A DNA stretch of 64,000 nt, taken from positions 4,877,498 through 4,941,497 of the forward strand of contig NC_135560.1 of assembly GCF_964340395.1 (NCBI RefSeq), written 5' to 3'. A model generated the notes under the pieces. That model did not search any database. It saw only the letters and a program-made list of their open reading frames with translations, and was not told the origin of the DNA. The stretch comes from Glandiceps talaboti. Its lineage: Eukaryota; Hemichordata; Enteropneusta; Spengelidae. The position numbers and the translations under genes were made by a program. This document shows, one piece after another, positions 41,193 to 54,935 of this stretch (position 1 is its first letter; every line of letters starts with the position of its first letter).

Positions 41193-42109
41193 TGATATTC
41201 TGTTATGTAACAACATAAGTCTTGGCATCTCAACATCGCGTGTTTCGAAATTGTTTGTACCAGATTCGATTGAAGCGTCGGCAATATGACATTATGTGTT
41301 AATTTTAGAACTTTGATTTTAGAACTTTATCGTATGATTTCATTTTTCTGTAGAAGTATTATTGCAATATTGCATAACTAGTTTATGGTGTTTGAGATAT
41401 GAACTTTTATTACTAATCTATACATTGGTGATTGGATATCGAATCTCAGATGATGTCTTACATAAGACTTAAGAATACGCCATACTCTAAGAATAGAGAT
41501 TTATGGACTTTGAAATGTATTTAAGTTGGGGTTTAAGCCCATCTAGGAAAGATGGAGACGAAGATTGGTTTATGTAATAAAATCAACTAAGTCGTTAGCT
41601 TGGCGTTCGTTGAAACCAGATATGAATGGTTTGTTGTGAGTTCTTTTCTAATTCTACACACAGTCCAAGACGGTACGGTACCTCGTAGAAGAGATGGAGT
41701 GGGAAGAAACTAGTTGGTCGGCTAATTCAACGTTGTAGTCTTAAATGGAACAGACTGACGACTGGACTAGCAGTGCGACTGACTACTTCCCCATTAAACA
41801 CTATGCAACTGCACAGAAAGCCAATCAACAACGTTTCACAAGGAAGAAGAGCACAGCTATGTACCAACTGTGTGCCTCACAGCCCCGTTACAGTTTATAT
41901 TTTTCCACAGGTCTGGTACATGATTGTGAAAAATATGCCTGTTGTATGGCTGTGAAATACCCCCTCTGTGCCATAACTGTTTTGCACATTCCAGTACCAT
42001 AGCTGTGTACTATACTGCACACCTAGCACACAGTTGTGCACATCCATGTAACAGCTATGGTTGAATAATACCCTGCAGTAACCCTTTTGTTCATATCTGA
42101 CTAGCATTT

Positions 42110-42290
42110 CTCACATAGCTGGCACATGGCTGTGGGAAATACCTATGTTACAGCTATGCTAACATAGCTGGTACATGGCTGTGGATAATACCTATGTTAC
42201 AGCTATGATAACATAGCTGGTACATGGCTGTGGGAAATACCTACGTTACAGCTATGATAATATAGATATGGTACATGGCTGTGGGGAAAA
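42110..42290. repeat. 49-bp tandem repeat, about 3.5 copies
   Basis: The unit ACATAGCTGGTACATGGCTG...TACAGCTATGAT starts near 42113, 42162 and 42211. Sequence from 41900 to 42480 carries looser versions of the same CATAGCTG / CAGCTATG words, so an older array surrounds the clean copies. Confidence 0.85.
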
Positions 42291-43181
42291 GCTATTGTAT
42301 ATGGATGTCGTAAATACATTGCTGTTTTTAACATCCATGTTATTGATGTTGGCATACCAGTTACACATCTGTCAAATCCAGGTATGTTACACCTAATGTG
42401 TTGGCCAGAGCTGTTACAGGGATATTGTAGACATAGCTGGTACAGTCCCCATAGCTCCACTGAGCTGGTACAGCTATGTGCAGAACCCTGTCCTAGGTAT
42501 GTGAATGTTACAGGGGTGTGCAAGGTTCCATGGTTCCATATCCACATGCATGATATGATCTGGTTACATGGCAACCAAAGAATGGAAAGAGGTCTCAGGG
42601 GAGACTGCATCTGACCTATTCGACACACATTCCCTTGAACTCTGGATAACTGGTGCTGAACTTGAAATATTTACACAAGACAGACATCAAGAGAGAGGTA
42701 TTGTGAAAGTCTATGGGACCCGTCCTTCAATACCACCTAGACAGGCAAGCAGATTAGATAGATTTCTCCACTCCGTGTTATTTTCTCTCTCCTTACAAAG
42801 ATTTCTCTTCACCGATATCTTCATAATGTTTTTATCTCAGTACAAATATTTCTTCATGCAGTGACTTCGTTTTATATGTTATGTAGTTATAAAACATGCT
42901 GCCTAAAAAAATGAATCCTTCCAAATGGTGCCTCGTTAATACTTGACATAGAAATTAATGGGAAACACATACCTTGGATCAACTCACTATTAACGTTTTT
43001 AAATTAGTTAACATGGGCGGTGTACAGAAGTCACAAAATATCGGGGAAATCCAAAAATTCTGACTGGAGTTGCTTAGTAACTAAGCAAAAATGTCGGATT
43101 TTTTTTGTGGGGGATAACTTCCATCAGCTACACCTATTGATTCGTCCAAGGATAACAAATTAGGTGAGAAAGAAGATGATA

Positions 43182-44636
43182 GCAAGGATATTTATTTAAA
43201 ATATAAATCCTCATAACTAATACATGGTGTAAATGTTATAGCATAGTTATAATTTCACATGTATCGGCTAGATCCGACCTTAGTTGACATGGTCTGACAC
43301 AGCATGGGTTGACCTTACCTGAAATGACCAAAGTTGACCTCTCGCCACCTTCATTGATAACACTCCACATAGGCATAGGTCATATATTGTCAAATTTTAA
43401 CTTCAACCAACTTCAGCCTTAGGTGACCTGACCTGATCTAGCATATGTCAAAGTATCTGACATTACCCGATATGATCTGACTTGACCTCTCATGGACATA
43501 GGCCAGACATTATGTCTACATTCCTATTCCTATTCTTGGTTTGCTAAGTATCCAAAATCGATTTACCAGATAGTCCGTACAGCATATACCGTTATCAAAA
43601 CAAATGAATCGTAAACTGACCGAGGCTCATGCCAAACTACTTTTTTCTTGGAAGAATTTTGGCTTGCATTTTGGTATTTGAAAGGAATTCTTTCATCCTA
43701 TTTTCTCTTTGTACTCATTATACATCGTTATTAAGTGTGCAGTTTTGTCCATAACAACAACACGGACTTGGTCTTATGTTCGAGTGCTGCTATTTGCTGT
43801 ACATGCCTAAGAGTTGCATGACTACCTGATTGGTTATGGAAGCAGTAGGGACAATTTAAATACCAGGATGGTCCCAAGATATTTGTTGAGGAGAATGGTT
43901 CAAACCTATTTTTCAATATCGATTTCAACGATCACGTCCGATGAAAATTCAAGAGAAAGATACTGAATCAATGACTGAGGGTAAATATTATGCACCAGAC
44001 ATTTTTTTGTCATTAGATCGCGATTTGGGGTGTTTTTGTTGAGGAATTGATGCATGAGCCTACAGCCCAATCCAGTCACACCCCTTGTGGTGTTTGTATA
44101 GTAGAGTATATATAGAAACATAGTATATTATTTCAATAGTATACGGGCCAGTACATACATATATACATAATTATCCATGACATTAAAAACATACAATTTA
44201 ATTTACCCATGCTTATTTTGCATAGTTTGTTTGCATATTTTGTTAGTTTCGCTGTCTGTCTGTCTGTCTGTCTGTCTATCTGTCTGTCTGTCTGTCTGTC
44301 TGTCTGCCTGTCGCTGTTTGTTTGTTTGTTTGTTTGTTTGTTTTAAGTATTTATTTGTAACACGATTCCTGGGCTCCTTGTGGTGTTATATGGCTGCTAC
44401 GATAGTAAATAATTCTATTTTAAACATGTGCGTTAGTTCATAGTTATAATTTGCAGGTATTTACATGGACTCATTCAAACACAAAATTAATGATCAATAT
44501 CTATGTAAATATTTTCGTTCGAGGCTAGATCAAATCAACTGTAGAACTTACAGTAAGATTAATTGTTCAAACTTGTAAGGTAATTGCCTAAAGGATTATG
44601 GTCAAACCTTCTAGGATTCCCAGGTGAGAGAGTACA
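43182..44636. repeat. Tandem segmental duplication, copy A
   Basis: About 1.45 kb nearly identical to 45241-46674 in direct orientation, offset 2061 bases over most of its length. It starts near ATTTATTTAAAATATA and ends near CTAGGATTCC. Differences concentrate in the GTCT/GTTT microsatellite (44252-44341). Minus-strand ORFs of 65 and 71 codons are the same in both copies, but I do not recognise them. Confidence 0.95.
44252..44341. repeat. (GTCT)n-(GTTT)n microsatellite
   Basis: About 13 GTCT units then about 6 GTTT units. Copy B (46312-46392) has an uninterrupted, longer GTCT block and fewer GTTT units. Confidence 0.95.
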
Positions 44637-45240
44637 TCTGTATTTACCTGTAATGTGACAATGATCACGTACACGGGTATCAGTTTCTGTAAAAAGAAAA
44701 ATCACATATATGGCACTTGTTTGCTATTTGAAAATCTTTTTTATCATTAACTGTCATAATCATATCTTTGTTAAAATGTTCCTTCTTCATCTTTTTGCAA
44801 TATTTAACTTCTCTGTATATTTCAACAGGTTTGCTATACTTTTCATCATGACAACATACAAACTTATAACCATAGCTGCAGTCAATATGCGTAATCGCAT
44901 CTCCTGGAAGTAAATGACACCCAGTTATACAATTTTCAGTAAAGTATCCATGGTATTGTATATTAGGCAAAGTCAAAATTATTTGTTTACCACTGCATGA
45001 TTATATATAAAGAACCTGCCCCACCCCTACCCCTGCCACTGAGAGTCACAGCAAAATGATGTTATGATGACTTCGTGTATATATAATGTACTCACTAATC
45101 ACTGATGTATGCATTGCAGTTTTATGAGGCTCAGCACTTTGTATACTCACATCATCAAATGTCTTGTAAATGTTTACAATAGAATAATGAGTAATTTGCA
45201 TAATTAACTATTTTCAGTAATTAGGCTTTATCTTAAGATA
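44637..45240. other. Spacer between duplicated segments with a 98-codon minus ORF
   Basis: Bases 44976-44680 on the minus strand read an open frame with a Cys-rich start (ENCITGCHLLPGD, HIDCSYGYKFVCC) and a Lys-rich end. The spacing of Cys and Gly-Tyr is loosely like a sushi-type extracellular module, but too short and single to call. It is not present in either duplicate. Confidence 0.25.
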
Positions 45241-46311
45241 TTAGCAAAGATGTTTATTTAAAATATATTGTATCATAGCTAATACATAATTCAAATGTTA
45301 TAGCATAGTTATAATTTCACATGTATCGGCTAGACCCGACCTTAGTTGACATGGTCTGACACAGCATGGGTTGACCTTACCTGACATGACCAAAGTTGAC
45401 CTCTCGCCACCTTCATTGATAACACTCCACATAGGCATAGGTCATATATTGTCAAATTTTAACTTCAACCAACTTCAGCCTTAGGTGACCTGACCTGATC
45501 TAGCATATGTCAAAGTATCTGACATTACCCGATATGATCTGACTTGACCTCTCATGGACATAGGCCAGACATTATGTCTACATTCCTATTCCTATTCTTG
45601 GTTTGCTAAGTATCCAAAATCGATTTACCAGATAGACCGTAATGCATCTACCGTCATCAAAACAAAAGAAACGTAAACGGCCTAGGCTCATTCCAAACTA
45701 CTTTTTCATTGGAAGAATTTTGGCTTGCATTTTGGTATTTGAAAGGAATTCTTTCATCCTATTTTCTCTTTGTACTCATTATACATCGTTATTAAGTGTG
45801 CAGTTTTGTCCATAACAACAACACGGACTTGGTCTTATGTTCGAGTGCTGCTATTTGCTGTACATGCCTAAGAGTTGCATGACTACCTGATTGGTTATGG
45901 AAGCAGTAGGGACAATTTAAATACCAGGATGGTCCCAAGATATTTGTTGAGGAGAATGGTTCAAACCTATTTTTCAATATCGATTTCAACGATCACGTCC
46001 GATGAAAATTCAAGAGAAAGATACTGAATCAATGACTGAGGGTAAATATTATGCACCAGACATTTTTTTGTCATTAGATCGCGATTTGGGGTGTTTTTGT
46101 TGAGGAATTGATGCATGAGCCTACAGCCCAATCCAGTCACACCCCTTGTGGTGTTTGTATAGTAGAGTATATATAGAAACATAGTATATTATTTCAATAG
46201 TATACGGGCCAGTACATACATATATACATAATTATCCATGACATTAAAAACATACAATTTAATTTACCCATGCTTATTTTGCATAGTTTGTTTGCATATT
46301 TTGTTAGTTTC

Positions 46312-46366
<55 letters not shown>

Positions 46367-46674
46367 GCCTGTCGCTGTTTGTTTGTTTGTTTTAATTATT
46401 TATTTGTAACACGATTCCTGGGCTCCTTGTGGTGTTATATGGCTGCTACGATAGTAAATAATTCTATGTGCGTTAGTTCATAGTTATAATTTGCAGGTAT
46501 TTACATGGACTCATTCAAACACAAAATTAATGATCAATATCTATGTAAATATTTTCGTTCGAGGCTAGATTAAATCAACTGTAGAACTTACTGTAAATTT
46601 AATTGTTCAAACTTGTAAGGTAATTGCCTAAAGGATTATGGTCAAACCTTCTAGGATTCCTGGGTGAGAGAGAT
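45241..46674. repeat. Tandem segmental duplication, copy B
   Basis: Direct copy of 43182-44636. The best-preserved part is 45790-46310, where I see no differences over several hundred bases. Confidence 0.95.
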
Positions 46675-49324
46675 GGGGTACATCCCATATCATCAATTGG
46701 CCCTGGAAATGTAAATTCTGTTATGTCGTCCGTCATGATTGACAATGCAATTTATGTTTACAATCATGCTAATAGGTGAATTGCAAAACAGCATTCCTAA
46801 ACATTGTAACCCACCAAAGAAAAATTGTTTTTTTTTTCGTAAATTTCATCCCATGAATTTCGTGCATGAATAGTACACCATAGCAATAAATGTTTTTTTC
46901 CAATACCATGATTTCAGAAAATAGGGTAGGTAGGGCGGGGTTTTATTTTACATTTTATTTTTTTTAGTTACTTCGACCCAATGACAATATCCTCGTCGGT
47001 CATAATACTTCTGTAACAGTTGATGGGGTATACAAGAAGTAAATGAAGATAATTATGTGATTTAGAAGTAGACAAACACAATATACAGACTGTGCTGTTA
47101 TAGGCTGAAATGACATCGTTTCTCTCTGGAATGTGACTTCAAAAAAGTAACCAAAGATACTTTAGCAAAATAATCTACAGGGAAATGGAAGTAAATTGTC
47201 ATAATTATACCTTTTTTGCATTGCAAACATCTTTTAGGTTCGGAGGCTTAAATTAGGGTCGGTCGGGTTATTTTTTTCATTTGACCTTAGTGACATACAC
47301 GTCGTGCTTGTCACATCCTTGACATCCAGCATGCCCTCATGTCAATACAATTCACTGAGCTGAATAGCTTGGATGATAAGGCCCCCACCACACACTAATC
47401 TGCACGAACCGTGGATAGGTGATCAAGTGCATCGGTCTAGCTTCAACATCCAATCCAGTATTTATGTTGACGTCGCTTTAAATGTAAGTACATCTATCTT
47501 TTAGGTGTGTTTCCAACGAAACGTTAACATGTTGTTTGGACATTATAATCTCATATTTTTCAACTACACCATTGATGTTACATGTTAGCTTGAGTACCTG
47601 AAATCTAATTTAGAACGTTCTTTCACGGTACGTCGAAATACTCGACAGAAATGAAGTGACCGTGATTGCCCTGTCATCGTAGTGATGCTGTCTGATATAT
47701 GCTTTTAAAAACCATTTGCAAAGGAAATTTTCAAACTTCTCCCAACTCTTTTTGTTTCCGTATAGACCAACCAACTTGTCGTCTGTACAATTACATATTT
47801 TGTACCTGTTAATGTAGTTTGTTGTATGTGTCTGGTTAGATGTTATCGCCAGTCTAGAAGTCTAGCTGAAAGAATACCATATCAAAGTTTTGTTTGTCCA
47901 AACAGGAAGATACAATAAGTCACGAACAATTCATGATAGTTGTTATGCCGCGTCGGCCAATTTGTTTTTCTGTTGACGTTTGCAACTACAGCCCCCTTCA
48001 AGTTACCGTCCACCGGCTCTCTTACAGCCATGCAGAATCCAATATTAAAGAAACTGCATATTCTATACTAAGATAGCAAGATCGAATTTCTCGCAACATT
48101 TTTTCTAATGTGAAACAAACCATTTAAACCTCAGGTGGTCTGATTTTAAATATACGGCAACCAGAGGAAGACACACGGGTGCCAGTGTTTTGAAGTCTTC
48201 ATTTGATGGCTGCGTGTAGTGGTGGCAAGTTACATGTAGTTAATTTCATTTAGACAAAATGTCGCACAAAACTGTATTCATTCATTGTTGATATCTTAAT
48301 GTACAGCATGTGCAGTTCTTTATTGGTTTCTACGTGGTTGTATCATTCAAACAGAGCAGCTGAACTGTAACCTGGATCGGCTGTAACTGATAGTTAACCA
48401 ATAAACTTTTCAATAGTGTTATTTTATACTTGATATGCACAACACATGGTAAGGAAACATTGAAGTCGGCTTTATTTAGGTGTTATGGGTTGTAATTGTG
48501 GTATGGCCTACATCATCTAAGAAACGACGTTTAAAAAAGCAAAGTTAACTAAGTTTAGGTTACATGCACTATATAATATTGTTAGATAAGAATATTAGTG
48601 ACAATTTGATTTTGTAGGGTATATACTTTGCAGATCGACCATGTAATGGGCGTTTATGGCAACAGAAACACTTATTATTATTCTACACGAATCCTGATTT
48701 ATGTGGGTCATAAATTACAACCTATACACAGCCTAGTAGAACGAGTGGTTTTTGCAAGGTATACACGGTCGATTGTAGCCTACCTGTAGTCTTGAAGGAC
48801 TAAAACGGCTTTAGTATTTCACTGAGCTATCCTAAAGAATCAAAATTGCTGACATTACTGGTGGAATCGCAAGTAGATCTATCTCTCGGCAATCTTGTAG
48901 CTTTTGCAACCTCTGTGAAAGTCGCAAATGTTATCTTTATTACAGCAAGTTAAGTCTAGCCTTCGGTCGTAAAGTGTGTTTCTCTTGTATTACAGACGTG
49001 TCACTATTTATACATGGGCGTATTTTGGTTGTGTTGTGAAACGCAGATTTTTTGTTCTTTTGTATCAACAACAGTTGAAAATATTAAAGTTCAACATGGA
49101 TAGACCACATGTTAATATCAATGATTGATACGATGTTTACACGATACGTTTTACGCGTCTGAAAATCAGTCGGACCTGTACGACATTTGGTCATGTACAA
49201 ACAATTGTTAAATTTTATTGACTTTGCAGCAAAAGATTTCAAAAAACAACTAAAGAATACAGGCACAAAATGAAAAGGAAGAAAATTGGTGGTAAATTTT
49301 TACACAAAGTTGTAGAATTACATA
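46675..49324. other. Intergenic region, no gene recognised
   Basis: AT-rich. A T-run and GGTAGG-type low complexity occurs near 46820-46975. No exon or repeat family recognised. Confidence 0.5.
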
Positions 49325-49935
49325 ATGATTTTGATGGTCCGAACTTCTTCAAAATCTAACGTTGCCTTCAATAAACTGGAGTTTCGTTTTGGTGTCACCG
49401 GGACAGCTCTAGCCTGGTTTAAATCATATCTTCTCAATCGCCATCAACGTGTCAAAGTGACCTCTACAGCGTCTTCTACGTCGCATATAAAGTACGGTGT
49501 CCCACAAGGGTCAGTTGTAGGTCCGATCCTATTCACATTCTATACAGCTCCATTAGAGGATGTCATCATTGGACACGGCCTCGACTGCATGATGTATGCG
49601 GACGACTCAGAGATTTACACAATCTGTAACAAAACTGCTGACATTCTACCTGATGTTGAAACGTGCATCGTGGACATTCGTAGCTGGATGAGATCAAATA
49701 TCTTCATTCTGCTGAAAAGCTACTCTTAGTCCAACCACTTGGCAATTTCAATAAATCTTATGGCCACAGGGTTTTTCAGTGTGCGCACCCTCTCTGTGGA
49801 ATTCGCTTCCATTTGAAATGGAATGACTGTTGACAATGATGTCAAAAATGTACCTCAAACCATGTATTGTTTTAAGCCACTTTTTGAACCTTGGCGTCCT
49901 GACTATCTATATATATTGGAAAAGAAATGAAAGTG
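49325..49935 (+). mobile_element. CR1/L2-like non-LTR retrotransposon fragment (reverse transcriptase)
   Basis: The open frame up to 49729 encodes the reverse-transcriptase palm: LAWFKSYLLNRHQRVKV, then YGVPQGSVVGPILF, then the catalytic YADD in MMYADDSEIYT. The N-terminal endonuclease and fingers are missing. After 49729 the frame is lost, but weak similarity to the C-terminal region continues (a VEFAS...NGM / KPLFEPW-like segment to about 49935). This is a 5'-truncated, dead insertion just upstream of the SLC5 gene. The clade (CR1/L2/jockey) is from motif style only. Confidence 0.85.
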
Positions 49936-50130
49936 TTTACTATCTGTATGGTACCACGTTACCCCTGACAACCGATCAATGTGACCTTGTATGAGTTATG
50001 GTGTGAATGTGGGTATATACATGAAAATAAGAGACGGGGAAGCCACTTGAATATCGTCGTCATCGCCACAAAAGGAACCGTGGTATGAGTCCTCGTTACA
50101 TATCCATTACTTGTTCAATTACAGGTAGAC

Positions 50131-50258
50131 ATGTCTTCGAACGAAGTTACCCAATTCAAAGTTGCAGACTGGGTTCTATTTATTGGTCTGCTGGTTGTGT
50201 CGGCTGCTACCGGTGTTTATCATGCCATCGTAAAGGGAGGACAGAAAACAACTTCTGC
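50131..50258 (+). CDS. SLC5 exon 1: start codon and TM1
   Basis: ATG at 50131 lies six bases after an acceptor-like TTACAG (50124), so a non-coding 5' exon may precede. It encodes DWVLFIGLLVVSAATGVYHA, then GGQKTTS, ending two bases into an Ala codon before GTGAGT. Confidence 0.85.
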
Positions 50259-53200
50259 GTGAGTAGCATTGAGTGGTCTAGGTCCCCCAGTATATTTTGA
50301 GCGATAGGTGCGAATGTACTGCCAGACTGCAAGCATCACTGAAAACCAGATCAGGCAGTTAATTCGTGTAAGAATCTTAATATGTTAATGAGATTTCCCT
50401 TCAAATCAGAGATGCCATCATTTCGCGCAGCGCACTGCAGTGACTGTTCCCAGAGCCTGACGTGTTTTTTCGCTCGACAAATTGACGATTTTATTAGTCG
50501 TTACAACATTTTACATGTAGGTTATCGACTGTCGTTTTTATGAAGGTAGGTATGTTATGTAAAATGTTAACGTGAATAGAATGTTTTAGTGACATGATCC
50601 GTTCCGTGTGTGCCAACTCAATTGACATATGTACGGCTTACAGAATCTTGGCCACTATGTTTTACATCGAATAATTACTCCACAACAGTCACCGGTAACA
50701 GTAACGGTATTTTTTGAAAATAGTAAATACCTATAATAACGTCATTACTTTGTATTATGATCACCCTAGACTAGAATATCACCATCATGGAATGGAATAT
50801 TAGTTCACAAGTGACTGTGATATGAACCCACTTTGCGAGCCACGGCAAATTCAACACAGACAAACCTACATACCCACAATCATTAACTTGAGAATTTGCA
50901 AGGTCAGATTGAAATATGTACGAAATATAGACCACAAAAGGCACATACACCAAATTTGGCACAGATAATGAATCTAAACTAAAATATTAGTCCTGAAAAT
51001 TTTGTGTTGTTTCAAGCATCGAAACCCACCTTGCTGGCCAGACAAATTTCGACACAGACACAACATAGCCACAGTTATTAGCACAGACAGTCATTTGACA
51101 ATTTGCAAATTTCCTGTTATAACGTTATATATGGTTTGTTTTATCCTTGTTAAGCATAACTTCCATTGTGAAAAAATGAAATCGACCTACCTACCCAATG
51201 TGATGGGTTAGGTTGCCTGTTGACCAGCTTTTCTAATTTTTTTTGGCCTTACATATGATATTTAATTGCGTATGCTAAAATAGATATTATGTAAATTGAA
51301 TGCAAATTTATTTAAAATAGCCACCTTTCTAAATTTTTGAATGCATGATTGCACCAAGACAAAGTTCTTCCCCCCCCCCCCCCTCCCTGGCAATTTGGTC
51401 AGGCTACGGCCCTATAACAGTATTGGTTGAATACATAATAAGACATTTAAATCATTCCATCATACATCAGCTCACATGATGAATTCACATGCAACCTCTC
51501 TCTAACTACGTATGTTGCCTCCTATGTACGCTAATCACGGTTTTCCACACCTTGTGTGTGGTGGGGTGCGTGGCGTCTAGACCAGTGTGACACAGCTATC
51601 ATTGTAGACTTGTTGGACGGAGCGAAAATTTAAAAACAACATGTCAATAACGGAAATAGTGTTGTATTCCCACAGAAACTGACGACTAATGATGTCATGT
51701 GCGCATGCGTACATGTTTTCATCTCTCTTTCTTTCTCTCATTCCATTCCCAGGTATCTTGTTGCTAATCGCAGGATGGGCTGCTTACCGCTTGCCATGTC
51801 GTTTTTTGTTACCTTTACGTCGTCTATCTCTGTTTTGGGATTTCCAGCAGAGATATTTGCATATGGCTTCACATATATTTGGGCATTATTGGCCATGATA
51901 ATTGGGATAACAATAATGACGTTCACGTTTATACCTGTCATCCGGGGACTTGAAATAGTCAGTATTTATGAGGTTAGTTTAAAGTCTCAATTAATAATTA
52001 GACTCTCTTCCATGTGCGCCGCCAACAGAGTGTCTAGGGGGAATACTGCATTGGAACCCCCCCCCCCCCTGGAACATAAGATGGCGACTGTCACCGGGTC
52101 TGAACATGCTTCTAATTGGATGAAAACGATTCCTACTTTTCATTTTCAGTAACTCTATATATTTTACGGAATCATGATACATTTATAACAATTTTGAATT
52201 TGCAGTAGGGAGGCAGAGCCGAGGAAAAAATGGGCCTTGACAAAGTTTGAGGGTGAGGGGGTGGGGGGTTTAAATTTCAATGGTCTGAAAGGGGAGCTAT
52301 GAAATATCTTGGGCTAGATACTCTTTGAACCATTACATTCAATCTCATGAGCAGTCAATCGACTGTAAGATACTTTGTGTCGTTTCGCCCTCACCGGCCG
52401 CCCCTCCGATGTGTGTGGGCGCCCCTTCACGGCGTACCCGGCTTCACAGACTAAAGCACGGAACAGGATGAATAATTTTGTTCTCACGATTTTCCAGATT
52501 TCTAATATTTTCTTATTCTCTCTACATTTCAAATAAAGTTTATAACTATTGTTATGAACAGGATGAATAATTTTGTTCTCACGATTTTCCAGAATTGTAA
52601 TATTTTCTTATTCTCTCTACATTTCAAATAAAGTTCATAACTATTGTTTCCTGTCACTGTTTTTCTCATTTCCTACCGTTATCACTGTGTTATCAGTGTT
52701 TACTAGCTTTGCATTAATTAGTAGATTGCTAATCAAAGAACGAACTCACGGGCTATTTGCCCAATTAACACATTGCGCAGTGAGTGTCAACATCCGAGTA
52801 CTGATACGACTAATGGAAGTAAACATATACTAGTAGTTATGATGACAATATTGAAAACTTTTATTTGAAATATAGAGATAATAAGAAATAATATTAGAAA
52901 TCTGGAAAATCGCAAGAACAAAATTATTTATTTGTCCTGTTCCCAGTGACTAGAGCAGTCATTTACCTTCTTCAATAAGAAAATGTATTCTTATAATGTG
53001 ACTAGAACCCACAGACAGTGGAGTCTCCCCTCCACTGTCTATGCTAGAACTTCGTCTCGGCTCAGACCACGTTAGTGGTCTGAGGTCTCGGTTACCTATT
53101 CTTGCTGCTAGACGTTCGGGCTTTCTTTCGATATATATACTATAAGCGAACGAAGTTCGCAGTGAGGAACTCGGATGTTCCATCCTCGATAGCGATGTTC

Positions 53201-54884
53201 GGGCGTGTGTCGTATTCTATCGGAAGAACATCCGAGGTCTAGCAGATAGACTATCGGTTACCCAGCCTCATGCCTCATATGGGGGAGCCCTCAACGGCAA
53301 GAGGCTGGGTAACTGAGACTAATCAGAACTAGGACAAAGGTCAGATAATATATACCGAGGGTAAAGACTAGCTTCAAGTTTTCTACCTGAGGAGGGATAT
53401 GTGTTATCTAATTAGGCTAAGTGGGGATCATGTACTTTGTGATTGGCACTGTGGATTACAAAATCTATGTAATCATGGTAGCATGGAAACCTGGAATCTG
53501 GAATAATCTTTACAGGGGCACAAAGTGAATTTACATGTGATGTATTTTGTCTGCATTTCAAAAGGTACTAACCATCACTTACATTTGACTGAACTAAAAC
53601 CTGGTACTAGGATATCATTTATTAACGATCCAATGACGTAATTTATCATGTGTCTGAAAAAATGAAATAAAAAACATGTAGGCAGACAGACAGTGCCCAA
53701 TGCCATCCAAAATTTTTCCTGTTCCTTGTTTTCAAAAAAGGAATATCATGTGACGTGCACGTGGTACTGTCGTGTAAGTGTCACATGATTATCAAAGTGG
53801 CACAAGCTGAGTTTATATGCTTATGTGAAAATACTTGCAAAACTTTCAATTTACTATTCCCCTGTAATGTTAATATCGATGTATACCTTCTATGATATTA
53901 CTATTTGTGTTCTGGCATTCTTGATTGCATAGTGGACGTACGCTTATGCTGCTCCAAAGCTTTGGAATTCACTGCCAACTGACATTAAACTTGCACCAAC
54001 TATTGATTGTTTCAAAAGAAAACTGAAGACACATTTCTTTTGTAAAGCCTACGGTGTGGACTAACCACCCAGCGCCCCTGAACAGAATTTTGCCTGGATT
54101 TTGGCGCTCTACAAATTATTGTGATTGATTGATTGATTGAGTTCCTGTACATTTTTTGTTATGTACCATAAATTATGTCATTGAATAGTTTATAAGTTAT
54201 ATCCTAGTACCAGCAGGTTTCAGTTCTGTCAAATGTAAGTGAAGGTAAGTACACATCAGTAGAATACCATGAGTACCTTTTAAAATGCAGAAAAAGTACA
54301 TCCCAAAAAAATATGAATTCAGCTTGTGCCCCTTTAATGACTGGATTCCGGGGTTTCTATGCTACCTTTAATTATTTTGAATTCCCTATAGTATGTTTCT
54401 CTCCGATTTCATCACTCACTGCGCATCGCCGTATCATGTCTTTATCTGTTGACAACAAACCTATATATGGCTACCACATTGGTTGGACCAGCATTGGCTT
54501 TCCAAGCAGGTAGGCAAACTTGTACTTGTGACCTGTTAAAAGTAGTATTGTCAGATTTCTCGTATTAGTGATATAAAGTGGATACATCATGTACATCAAC
54601 CCTCAACTTTGTATGAATCTCAATCGTGTTCACATCCAGGTTTCATAATCACATCAATCTAGTGATTAGTTCATGTTCACATCAGTGCAATATCATATAA
54701 TATTGGAACAAGTTCATCATCGTGTAGTAGCATAGAACTTTAATAATGATATGGATTAGGGGGTAGAGTAGGGTTAGGGCTCTGATAGAAAGAAGGACGT
54801 CTGTTTTACAAATTGTAAATGATGTTGGTAGACAGACTGGCGACAGACATACAAACGGACAGACAGGCAGGCAGGCAGACATGT

Positions 54885-54935
<51 letters not shown>

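Larger units (their letters stand above)
40816..43181. other. Intergenic region with pentanucleotide and 49-bp repeats
   Basis: Contains an (ACAAT)n microsatellite at 41114-41192 and 49-bp repeats at 42110-42290. A 98-codon + strand ORF at 42568-42864 (starting MATKEWKEVSGETASDLFD) resembles nothing I know and has no supporting splice or neighbour context. Confidence 0.5.
51973..54391. other. SLC5 intron 2, with nested elements and a hairpin set
   Basis: Contains 97-bp repeats (52459-52650 and inverse 52853-52950), the hairpin set at 53014-53313 and the MITE at 53796-54333 that holds a retrotransposon tail. No additional exon is needed: the flanking exon phases join. Confidence 0.7.

Noticed and set aside
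42568-42864. 98-codon + strand ORF as a gene
   Set aside because: No recognisable domain, no splice context and a repeat-rich neighbourhood; left as an unassigned ORF.
43731-44121. Minus-strand 65- and 71-codon ORFs, identical in the second copy at 45792-46182
   Set aside because: Conservation is explained by very recent duplication. There is no recognisable domain, and codon-level constraint cannot be judged from identical copies.
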